From Zeus faber (lineage: Eukaryota; Chordata; Actinopteri; Zeiformes; Zeidae), in NCBI GenBank assembly GCA_960531495.1, contig OY482859.1:8690161-8754160 (forward strand): a stretch of DNA of 64,000 nucleotides, in the 5' to 3' direction. This document shows, one piece after another, positions 54,501 through 64,000 of the stretch (its first letter is position 1; each line of letters begins with the position of its first letter). Made by a program: the position numbers and the translations under genes. Below the pieces are notes generated by a model. That model was given only the letters and a program-made list of their open reading frames with translations, was not told the DNA's origin and searched no databases.

Positions 54501-57500
54501 GGATGACTTGTTAAGTAGACTTGTCATCATAGGTAGATGTTTTATTTAAACGGGGGAAAGTCCAATGGAGACCAGAGTTCTCTTTTGCACTGACGCCCCT
54601 GCAGAATACAAACACAATGCACAACACAGAAAAAATATCGGCGATATAAAAGCAGGACAATGAGAAAAATGTCAAGATAAAAGATTTATCCAAGGGCTGT
54701 AGTATAGTAGCTCAGGTGCTAAGAGGCTGAACGAATGTGAAGAAATCCTTTTATTTAACGGTGATGGGCATGCCAGCTTGGATAATCAATCACAACTCTT
54801 TTTGCAGTTGAAACAGTAGCAACTTTTTCTTTGGCGTGCATGAAATGATTACAGGACTGTGTAGTGATCAAAACACATCTTCTTTTTTTATTGACTCGCA
54901 GAAGAACTGTTGAGTTCCGTGTTGAAATGAAACGGGGGCTCGTGCTTTATCTCCTCCACTGCGATGATACAGATAGACGGTACAGAAAGCCTCCATTGTT
55001 TGATGGCTGAGCCAGCCTGCGTGTCAGGGTTGGGGACCAGACAGGACAGTACAGTACAGTGGGTGAGGGTGGATTTCTGCGCTAAATAGGGATTGGATTC
55101 CACGCTCCGATAGTTCCCTGAACACAAACATTTTCTGTCCCTCTCGTCGCTCTCTCCCCCTCCATCGAACTGTTGATGTCACTTGGCAGTGGCAGCATTC
55201 CGCAAGTCATGCTGACTTGGCTGTTTTGTCTTCGCAGCTCGATGTCCATTATCAGATTGATCCCTTATTTATAATGGAGGCCTGGCAAAGCCTGTCCTTA
55301 AAACAGTGTTACTATAGTGTCGTCATTCTGGACCTTTTGGTTTTGTCTCGGGAACATCTTAACCTGAGCATCGCAATAAGATGGCTGCCAGTTCAGCAGG
55401 TTAATGCAGAGCATGTTTGTCTATGGCGGCATTGGTTGTGCACAACATTGACCTGCTTAACTTGTTTTGGGGTAAACAAAAAAATAATAATAATTCGCAT
55501 TCCATGTTTATGCAAAATCTCATTCTTGTCCCTTTTTTTAAAGGAGTTCACAGGAATCATGTATTTACTACAACCATGCGATGGGTTCACCAAACAAACC
55601 CTATTGTCTTTCCCCCTCGCTGTGCTGTTCGGCCTCAGGCGAAGCTGTCTTTGCCAGATGCCTTTCCTCCCTGAAGGATGAGAGGGTGGAGGCCAGCCGC
55701 AGCCTGTCGGGCCCCCAGGGGGCCAAGTTCAGCGGGGACAAGGCTACTTTCCTGGAGGACATCAGGAAGGTAGGGCACACATCACAGAATGACTGTTTGA
55801 ATCTACGAGACCTAAAAGCGTTTTAAGACCAATGATTCGGAACAGTTTGGGATTTAAATTTGTTTTTAAAGTGGTAATCTTTAAGATTGTTTAAAAAAAA
55901 AAAAAAAAAATCAGAACCAAGAAAAATATTTGATCTTAAATAGTCAAACTTTAATAAAACAAAGTGCGCAGTATAGAATTGAATTCTTGAACGTGTAGTG
56001 TAATCCACCCAACAGAGCTGATCTTATGGATTACCACTTTAAACTATGGACAAAAGCATCATTTTTAAAGCAGGCACGCTGGCTCATGAGGACCATATTA
56101 CTGATTTTTAAAATGTACAAAACATTTTATTACACATTTCTAAATAATAAATGATAACTGATGATTGCTTCTCATGTTTTTTTCCCTCAGGCCCTCTATG
56201 CGTCTAAGATCATCTCCTACGCCCAGGGCTTCATGCTGCTCCGACAGGCAGCCAAGGAGTTTGGCTGGTCCCTCAACTACGGTGCCATCGCTCTGATGTG
56301 GCGAGGAGGCTGCATCATCCGGAGGTAAAGTCCACATCGCGCCACGCTGTCTTGTTTGCTTTTATATCCATGTTGCAACTGGAAAATATCCGTAAGTGAG
56401 CAGCCCCCCCAAAATAAGTATTTTTACTAAACTATGGCTTCAAAGAATAATAGATTGTTTGCAGCATACTGTAGTCAACATTTTAACATACATACCATTA
56501 AAATCCCTTGATAAGGAGAAAAATTATGTTGTAATAATTGGAAAATAGCAAATGATCTCAAGGCCATTGGCAAGCTTTGGTCATTGTCAATCATTAGATG
56601 TACTGTAATGATTGTGGAAGCTCTGACTCACAGTATTTAATAGATATCATTACCATTACTTCCATATTGTGTTAAAATATTAGTGGTGCAACGATCACAG
56701 TTTTGAGTCACGGATCGGATACTTTTTCATTTTAGAAAAAAAAAAGGGGGGGGGGGGAGACAAATAGGCTCCTTTTTCCTTTAAACATGGTAGTGAGTGG
56801 TGGGGACAAAAAGGTTAGATCCACCCCCAGTAACTAGTGTAATGTTAAATTTCTCACGTTTATAACAAGGTAAATTTCCCGAAAATCGCAGTAATGCAGT
56901 ACAGTTCATTTTCAGGTAACGTTACATTAGAGATCACATTTGTCGGGCAATATTACCCAAGAAGACAGGGAGAACCAGATTGTTATTTTGGGGCCATCAT
57001 CCACGTTCCGTTAGACCACGATAAGATATGCCTCAGAGTTACAACCTGCCGCTGTAACTAGCATTAACGGTGGAGGGAGGAAGATGCAGTCAAGTTTCAC
57101 ACTCATGACATTCAATGGCCCAGAGCTGCATTAAACAAACCTTACGGTGGGGATGCACCAAAATACTTTAAAAAGTATCGAAATTGCCTTGTTCCTACGT
57201 TAACGTCCCACTGTTACCATCATTGTGGCTTTTTCCTTTCGTCTCCAGCGTTTTCCTGGGAAAGATCAAAGAGGCTTTCGACCGGGACTCTGAGCTGCAG
57301 AGTTTACTGCTGGACGGCTTCTTCAGCGATGCCGTGCAAGGCTGTCAGGTAAGAGGAAGTCAAAACAAAAAAATAAAAAATAACGCCACAAAATGCTTCT
57401 ATTTCCTTTTCTGTAGAAGTCAATGGAGATTACACCACCCACACACATTACTCCATCTATTGTAAAAGACACGACCACATCCATATAGTAATGACTTGCA

Positions 57501-58267
57501 AAAAAAAAAAAAATGGTCAAGCCTGGTGACATTAATGACGTTCATTTCCAGACTTGTCGTCTCTTGTGGCTGATAATACATTTTACAATACAAGTGAAGA
57601 AGTCTTCAAGGAAAGATGATTTTTAAAGGGAGGTTTTTCAACTCAGGCTTTACTAAAATGTTGGGACAACCTCACTGAACTCTTATTGCGAAACTTACCA
57701 CTCTTCTCATATGCAGCCCAATGGGGCAAATGTTAAGCTCAAATTATAGTCGTGTATTTTTCTGAACATGCTCTGAATAACTAAAAATCATACTATTGAT
57801 AAACTTACTGTTCTATTTAAGCTTTATATGTGCTACTGTAAGAGATGAGGAAGTTGTGTCCTGCTGTTGATGTGCTGACATTTAAAAAAAAAAAAAAAAA
57901 AAAAAAGTTTTTAAAATTAAAATGTGACATTACTGTTATCCAAAAATGTTGAGAAAGACATGACTATAATTTGAGTTTTTGATGTTTTACCCACTCAACT
58001 GCATATAAGGGCAGTGAGAAGCTGCCACAGAGTGGTAGGTTTCTCAAAAGTTAAGCGTTGCCAACATTTAGCAAGACACTTAACCCCTAATTGCTCCTGA
58101 TGGCTGCGTCCGTCGGTCTTTGAACAATTGTAAGTCGCTTTGGATAAAAGCGTCTGCTAAATGTAAATGTAAATGATTTAATTAAGACCTGCGTTGAATA
58201 GCAAACCTAGACTAAAAATTGGTGTCACTTGGCTAGAACGATAACATAGAGACACTCCTACAGTTTG

Positions 58268-58310
<43 letters not shown>

Positions 58311-59461
58311 CCCCCCCCCCCCCCCCGCAGGAGTCCTGGCGCAGGGCAGTGAGCACAGGAGTGCAGCAGGGAATCCCCATGCCCTGCTTCACTACAGCGC
58401 TGTCCTTCTACGACGGATACAGACACAAAATCCTGCCGGCCAACCTCCTCCAGGTAGGAGGCTGAGTCTTTAAGACCCTGTTGTGAGGTCCCTTAAGAAG
58501 CTTAAAGTGCAGATTGTCTGCTTCAATTTGAGAGTTTTTACATTCATATTGGTCTCTTATTTGGTTTATCATTTTTATGAACTGACATCTCTGACCCATG
58601 TTCTCTTCCAAGAGCATGAAGCGTAAAATACTAAATGGGTTTGACTAAATGAATGTAAAGCTAAAAGGAACCACTGGAAATCACAATCAAGCCATTTTAT
58701 GAATGAATAATTTCAGCGGTTTCTCAAGTGTCCTGTTGACTTTCAGGAGGACAATTAGTCAGAAGCTTCTACTGAAACTATCTATTCAGAACTCCGGAAT
58801 TTCTGGCTGGCTTGTGACGATCAATGCTACTTTAATACTGGTTTAGTCACATTTACCCCACATGTATTCCAGTCGCTTACAGCTGAGATCATTGACATTC
58901 AAAGAGGTTGTTTGCTCTTGGAAGAGAACATGGGTCAGAGACTTCATGCAAACTATATCCAACCAAATAATAAAAAACTGCCTGATTTGACCACAACAGT
59001 CTGTCCAAAACTTTTGGGTAAAGGGGGACTTTGCAAGAAAAGTGTTAAAATATTCATATGAAGAGTCTGTTTCACATAATGAGCTCAAAGTACAGAATGT
59101 CAGCTTCGATTTCAGTTATAAAAATGTGTCAGTGTAATTACTTAGTCAGCGCTGTAGGTAGCTATCAAGTGAAACTCCCAGTGATTGTCATAATGAGTCG
59201 CTTTTCCACCCAATGATAAGAACTAAATGAGGAGCCGTTTCCAAACCTCTAACATGCGAATCTTGGCGGTAAAAGACTTATTGGTTGCGTCCCCACCTCA
59301 TTCCTCCATGTTCTCCCGCCCGAATGTCTTCTGTTGCTCAGGCCCAGAGAGACTATTTTGGAGCCCACACCTATGAACTGCTATCCAAACCGGGCCAATT
59401 CATCCACACCAACTGGACGGGCCACGGTGGAAACATCTCCTCTTCCTCCTACAACGCCTAA
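51553..59461 (+). CDS. pgd: 6-phosphogluconate dehydrogenase, complete
   Basis: Oxidises 6-phosphogluconate with NADP+ to ribulose-5-phosphate, CO2 and NADPH in the cytosolic pentose phosphate pathway. The thirteen exons are 51553-51560, 52423-52498, 52597-52776, 52890-52955, 53033-53151, 53333-53402, 53502-53636, 53764-53953, 55639-55769, 56191-56324, 57249-57348, 58331-58453 and 59342-59461. They sum to 1,452 nt, exactly 483 codons plus stop, the length of human PGD. Seen motifs: Rossmann [12 protein letters not shown]-binding [21 protein letters not shown], catalytic Lys184 and Glu191 in [16 protein letters not shown], and the C-terminal [11 protein letters not shown] substrate tail. One substitution near the active site is D177E ([18 protein letters not shown] in human). 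All introns are GT-AG. Exon 1 encodes only MA plus part of a codon. Confidence 0.99.
51561..52422 (+). other. pgd: pgd intron 1
   Basis: GC-rich beginning (continuation of the CpG island) with a poly(G) run at 51902-51919, then AT-rich. No exon. GC-rich open frames here are compositional. Confidence 0.75.
53954..55638 (+). other. pgd: pgd intron 8 with antisense exon-like remnant
   Basis: A 1.7-kb intron. On the minus strand there are adjacent open segments, 54369-54482 ([16 protein letters not shown]…) and 54118-54351 (…[19 protein letters not shown]), that look like a decayed coding sequence, perhaps of a transposable element. No known family was recognised. Confidence 0.5.
55770..57248 (+). 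other. pgd: pgd introns 9 and 10 (around exon 56191-56324)
   Basis: Both introns are AT-rich, with poly(A) at 55888-55909 and a poly(G) run at 56746-56757. Nothing coding is seen apart from exon 10. Confidence 0.65.
58071..58174 (+). mobile_element. 5'-truncated copy of the tRNA-derived SINE
   Basis: GCAAGACACTTAACCCCT, GGCTGCGTCCGTCGG and AGTCGCTTTGGATAAAAGCG repeat the body of 25901-26117 in the same orientation. The tRNA-like head is missing and the tail is (AAATGT)n. It lies in pgd intron 11. Confidence 0.9.
58271..58327. repeat. pgd: (GT)n/(GC)n/(C)n tract at a pgd splice acceptor
   Basis: About twenty GT units, then GCGCGCG and a run of about 17 C directly before the GCAG acceptor of exon 58331. 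The C-run takes the place of the polypyrimidine tract. Confidence 0.95.
58454..59341 (+). other. pgd: pgd intron 12
   Basis: Unremarkable AT-rich sequence. No repeat family, exon or RNA gene recognised. Confidence 0.6.
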
Positions 59462-59850
59462 AGCAGTAACTCTCCATCACATGCTCACCTAAAAAAATCG
59501 AGACGACGGGAGGTCATTGATACAGAGCAGCTACCTGTTGAAAGAACCAAGCATGGACATTAAAGACCCACCCCAAAAAAAAAAAAAACTTAAAATGTTT
59601 ATCTTAAAATTATTCTTGCAGTTTAATTTATGAAGTGAAATCATGTCTGTTGTGAACCCATACTTTCCTCAGTTAACAGGAGTGTTTTCAGGTGTGTATT
59701 GCTATAGTCCCAGAATAGGAGCAGTAAAGTCAATATTTACACCCTCACCAGAGCACATTCTTTTACTGGTCTGTTACCAGGGCTCACGGTGTCAACACTG
59801 GATTATGGTGAACTGCACTGTATTAGGCTAAATAAAGACTTCAATCCCTT
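59462..59850 (+). other. pgd: pgd 3' UTR
   Basis: A short 3' UTR with a poly(A) run at 59576-59588 ends at the AATAAA at 59831-59836. A second AATAAA at 59935-59940 could give a longer form. Confidence 0.75.
59831..59836 (+). terminator. pgd: Poly(A) signal of pgd
   Basis: AATAAA in GGCTAAATAAAGACTTC, 370 bp after the stop codon, followed by a T- and GT-rich stretch. Confidence 0.75.
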
Positions 59851-60218
59851 TGTAATAAGCTTGTGTGGTCCTTAGTCCCTTGCTGGGTGCTGTAACGGGA
59901 TTCTTGTTTGTTTTCTTGGTCCTAAATAAAGCAGTGACCGATCACATGATGTCTTGCATATTGATGGCCTGGCTGACGCCAACCTCCTGATAGTATAGTA
60001 GTGTATATAGTATTTAGATGTACACAGACTTATCACAAACTATGCATGTAAATGTATTCATTTTAATCATGATTTTGTTTGTATTGAATACATACTTTTA
60101 TCATTGTCCAGCAGCAGCTGTAGTGATAGGTGGGGTGAATTACTGAGATGAGTATACTTCCCTATATAAGATAACACTTTATTGATTACACTAGTAGGTG
60201 ACTATAACCTTAAAAATA

Positions 60219-61608
60219 CACTGATCAACCACAACATTAAAACCATCCGCCTAATATTGTGTAGGCCCCCCTCGTGCCCTCAAACAGCTCTGACCCGTCG
60301 AGGCATGGACTCCACAAGACCTCTGAAGGTGTCCTGTGGTATCTGGCACCAAGATGTGAGCAGCAGATCCTTTAAGTCCTGGAAGTTGTGAGGTGGGGCC
60401 CCCATGGATCTGGGCTTGTTGCTCCAGCACATCTCACAGATGCTCAGTTGGTCGGAGATTTAGAGGCCCAGTCAACTCTTTGCCATGTTCCTCAAACCAT
60501 TCCTGAACAATTTTTGCAGTGTTGTAGGACACATTATCCTGCTGAAAGAGGCAACTGCCGTCAGGTAATACCGTTGTCATGACGGGTTATACTTGGTCTG
60601 CAAAAATGTTTAGGAAGGTGGTACGTGTCAAAATATCATCCACATGAATGCCAGGACCCAAGGTTTCCCAGTAGAACATTGCCCCGGGCATCAGGCTGCC
60701 TCCGCCTGCTTGCCTTCTTCCCATAGTACATCCTGGTGCCATCTCTTCCCCAGGTAAACGACGCACACCCACCCGGCCATCCACATGATGTAAAGTAAGT
60801 AAATAAAACGTGATTCATCAGACCAGGCCACCTTCTTCCATTGCTCCATGGTTGAGTTCTGACACTCACATGCCCATTGTAGGTGCTTTCAGTGGTGGAC
60901 AGGGGTCAGCATGGACACTCTGACCAGTCTGTGGCTACACAGCCCCATACGCAGCAAGCTGTGATGCACTCTGTTCTGACACCTTTCTATCATAGCAGCA
61001 TTAACTTTTTCAGCAACCGGTGCTACAGTAGCTCTTCTATGGGATCTGACCAGACGAGCTAGCCTTCTCTCCACACCACATCAATAAGCCCATGAGTGGC
61101 AATTACCCTGTCGGTCACCCCACTGGTTGTCCTTCCTTGGACCACTAACCACTGCATATGGGGAACACCCCACAAGTTCCAGTTCAAGAGATTACTTGTC
61201 ACATACATATACGGTCATACATTTATGCAGTGAAATGTCATGACACCTGGTGATTACGCACAATAAGCTCTATAAGCTATAAGCTATAATGTGCGTAATC
61301 GACACAAGGTGCTCACGCAGGCCGCCGCAAGGAGTATGTGACAAATAATCTCTTGAACTTGAACTTGAACAAGACCTGCTGTTTTGGAGATGCTCTGACC
61401 CAGTCGTCTAGTCATCACAATTTAGTCCTTATCAAAGTGGCTCAGATCCTTACACTTGCCCATCTTTCCTGCTTCCAACACGTCAACTTCAACAACTGAC
61501 TGTTCACTTGCTGCCCAATACATCCCACCCCTTGACAGGTGCCATTGGAACAAGTTGATCAATGTTATTCACTTCACCTGCCAGTGGTTTTAATGTGGCT
61601 GATCGGTG
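60219..61608. mobile_element. Degenerate DNA transposon with imperfect TIRs
   Basis: The left end CACTGATCAACCACAACATT and right end …AATGTGGCTGATCGGTG are imperfect inverted repeats. The element is a well-known fish interspersed repeat that contains GCATGGACTCCACAAGACCT and TGGAGATGCTCTGACCCA. It carries no intact transposase. A second MITE is inserted at 61177-61368, so the uninterrupted element was about 1.2 kb. Superfamily not assigned. Confidence 0.85.
61177..61368. mobile_element. MITE nested in the DNA transposon
   Basis: The termini GTTCAAGAGATTACTTGTCA and its near-perfect inverse TGACAAATAATCTCTTGAAC lie about 180 bp apart, flanked by ACAAG at 61172-61176 and again at 61369-61373. 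It interrupts the outer element between CCCCACAAG and ACCTGCTG. The interior has a short hairpin of TATAAGCTATAAGC repeats. Confidence 0.8.
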
Positions 61609-62011
61609 TGCATATACACACACATCGGATATCCTATAGGACTAGTATATTATAAGCAAGGGTAAATTGGCAGAGGTAGGTATACATGCTTCAAGCACTA
61701 CTGTCCACTAGATGGCCCCGGATTGCTCCATGCCACAGCAACAGCTTTGTATTTGAGATTGCCAGGACAGAGGAATACATTTGTCTGTTCATAAAGGTGT
61801 TACGTATTTAAGCTCAAGACTGAAAAGCATGAAATTGCTTAAAAAAATTGTAACCTTTCATGTCACACTGGCAAGCCCAGCGTACCACGATACATGTGAC
61901 TGGTGCAAACAGAGCTTGTCCCTATATGTAGTGGCTGGACTCTGTCGCATGCCTTCACAGTGCTATTCCCTATTAAAGTTGAAATGTACATGTTGAATGT
62001 AAGACATTTAC

Positions 62012-62117
62012 CAGGTGTAGAAGTGAGCTTCTCCTTGGTTGCCGTTGAAGTTCAGGCCAGGGGTCACGCATCCCATGGCCTCCCTGAACTCTGGGTAGAC
62101 AATGACGCCTTCATGCC
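62012..62117 (-). other. Exon-like open segment, minus strand
   Basis: The segment is bounded on the minus strand by an AG (TTTAATTCATCATTAG) and a GTAAAT donor. It is 106 nt long and open in the frame HEGVIVYPEFREAMGCVTPG…, with mixed residues and a coding-like third-position pattern. I do not recognise the protein, and neighbouring exons were not found. It may be an exon of a small unknown gene, a pseudogene fragment or chance. Confidence 0.3.
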
Positions 62118-63781
62118 CTAATGATGAATTAAATCCATATCAAAGTGTTATTTTTAAAATACCTTATTTGCACAGCAGACATGGTGGACGCCGTGGCGAG
62201 CACAGCTGGAACCAATGCCATCAACTGTTGGCCCCCCACGCGGGTTCAGACCCACGGTCAGTGGCGTTGGCTTCAGCTGTTTAAGCAGCGTGTCTGCTGG
62301 GGCAGGGCCGTGGTGACAAGTAACTCTAGTAACTTCCGACAATTGCTTGCTGCTGACAATACTTTGACCGACTAATAATGTGCTTCTGATAATGCCAGGA
62401 GTCAAAATATAATGTATGTGCTCAGATTGATTACATCCAGCAGGAATACATAGCCATTTCAGTATTTTCAAGCTAGTTAAGAAACACACTCCGTCAAGAG
62501 TTTGGCATAATTATTTCAACATTCTGGACCTTTCTTCATAAAACAAAGCTGTGTTCAACTCAGTCTTATATTTAATGAGAAAGGGGAACGTCAGTAAAAA
62601 CTGATGACTCCCCGTCAGTATACATTAGTATCAGCTTCGACGCAAAAGCAACAAAATGAAAAGCTTACATGGGAGTAATTTTTCAATTGCAAGATGCTGA
62701 GAAAACCATTACAATAATGAAACGCTAAGTATAAAGGTGGCGGTGACGAGCTGTCATGTAGGAATCCAGCGCCACCTGGAGGCCACGTTCTAGAAGACAG
62801 TTAAATAGATTGTTCCACTATCACAGAGCACACAAACTGTTAACAAGTGTAATCACAGACCAATTGACTAAACGAACAGCCATTACACACCCACACACAC
62901 ACGAAAAGAAAACAAAAAGATCACTGCAAAAGCCGATAAGAGCAAGTGATCACACTAAACCTTATCTACATTGAGAGGACCACAGATGATTAAAAATTGG
63001 AGACTTTTTATTTTACACTCTGTAGGACTAAAAAAAGGAAAAGGAAAAAAAAAAAAAACTCAATACACAAAGAATTCCTGCTGGCATGTTCAATCAACAT
63101 TTCTGAGAGTCCCTGCAAATTTAACTTCCATCATACATTCCAACCATTTCACAATCAAGCGGAAAGAAAAATTGCCTGATAGAAATTGTACATTAGAACC
63201 ACATATAAAGAGATCTACTTATTCATAAAGAAAAAAAGGGGGTCTAACTTCAAACACGCAGTGGCCGTTATTAGGACAATGCATTAACAGACATACGTTT
63301 TCACGCAGGGACTGTCTAAAAGTAACAGTTTGTGGGACAAAAACAACAGCATGGTCAGTACCAAACTGCAGGCATTTAGAACCATAGGTGCAACTTGGGT
63401 TCTACTTTTGAAGTCGGTTCATTTGATGGTATACGTGAATACCTCGGGCCAATTAAATAACGGTCCATATGAAATTACAACTGATTTTGATATGGGGGTG
63501 AAGGGGTTTTGGGTCCGAGGGGTCTCGACAGTGAAGAGGTTCCTTTTCAGGTTTAAGGCGTTCGCCGCATATCCATTGCTGGCCCGCCCCAACAACGCTT
63601 CTCACTCCATCTTCCAGCTTTTCCAAAATTGACTCCAACCTGGATTCAGGCGAAAACCGGGGCCGGCTGTTTCCAAGGTCCCTATACATGCGAATTAAAG
63701 CGTTTGCAGTGCAATTAATATTAACAACGTAAAAAAAACAAGTCACTGTAAAGAGCGCAGTATACCTAGTCAAATGTGTTT

Positions 63782-63787
63782 TTTATT
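63782..63787 (-). terminator. Minus-strand poly(A) signal candidate
   Basis: TTTATT on the + strand gives AATAAA on the minus strand. It may end a converging gene from beyond the right border. Confidence 0.3.
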
Positions 63788-64000
63788 GGAGACTTCCCTT
63801 TGAATCACAAAACATAGAAAATCCATTCAGAACACAAACTTTCAAAATGGAGGAGGGGGGACAGGGACTGATCAAACACACTGAAAACACTTCCCCACAC
63901 ACCCCCACCACACAGACTTCAACACGTTTTCACACAAAGAGGGTGGTAACAAGGAGGAAAATAAAGCACACACCATACACGGCATCCACATCAAATCAAG

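Larger units (their letters stand above)
57349..58330 (+). other. pgd: pgd intron 11
   Basis: Contains poly(A) (57883-57905), the truncated SINE and the GT/GC/C tract. No other exon. Confidence 0.7.
61609..64000. other. Downstream region without a confirmed gene
   Basis: AT-rich sequence with a GC-richer patch at about 62010-62330 that contains an exon-like segment on the minus strand. TTTATT at 63007-63012 and 63782-63787 are minus-strand poly(A) signals, which suggests the 3' end of a converging gene beyond the right edge. In human the next genes are CENPS, CORT and DFFA, but I recognise none of them here. Confidence 0.4.

Overview
The window is teleost fish nuclear DNA, probably from a spiny-rayed (percomorph) species. 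This follows from compact GT-AG introns, frequent (GT)n, (AT)n and (ATT)n microsatellites, a tRNA-derived SINE whose tail is common in fish, hAT-like MITEs and a fish LINE fragment. Two well-known genes lie head to tail on the + strand in the vertebrate order KIF1B - PGD, the same neighbours as on human chromosome 1p36.22.

Positions 1 to about 49,700 hold most of kif1b, a kinesin-3 motor that carries mitochondria and synaptic-vesicle precursors. The window opens in an intron after the first half of the motor domain. Coding starts at 2,602 with switch II (DLAGSE), and I traced it exon by exon to the beta stop at 46,148-46,150. After the shared exon at 15,599-15,671 the transcript has two fates. 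The alpha isoform ends in one large exon (18,216-19,751) that encodes a C-terminal ETTV PDZ ligand. The beta isoform skips it and continues through the FHA-distal stalk, DUF3694 and PH domain. Every junction in my chain keeps the reading frame and uses a GT donor and AG acceptor. Several optional segments are visible: an 18-nt microexon next to the K-loop, a 42-nt exon and an alternative acceptor after the motor, two unexpected in-frame cassette candidates between neck and FHA domain, a 201-nt cassette candidate in the stalk, and a 27-nt microexon candidate.

Positions 51,189-59,840 hold the complete pgd gene (6-phosphogluconate dehydrogenase): a CpG-rich, CCAAT/GC-box promoter, 13 coding exons that sum to exactly 483 codons plus stop, and a short 3' UTR. 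The spacer between the genes (49,700-51,190) carries an 18-bp minisatellite. Downstream of pgd is a TIR-flanked DNA transposon that contains a nested MITE, then about 2.4 kb of weakly characterised sequence with one exon-like segment and poly(A) signals on the - strand, perhaps the edge of a converging gene.

The introns hold most of the accessory material: MITEs with clear inverted repeats (27,390-27,629; 37,393-37,984 with an 8-bp target duplication), two SINE copies, an antisense LINE fragment directly behind an exon, a repeat present twice, and a large AT-rich compound array. I found no operon, CRISPR array, phage or complete autonomous mobile element. The most interesting signals are the unannotated-looking cassette exons of kif1b.
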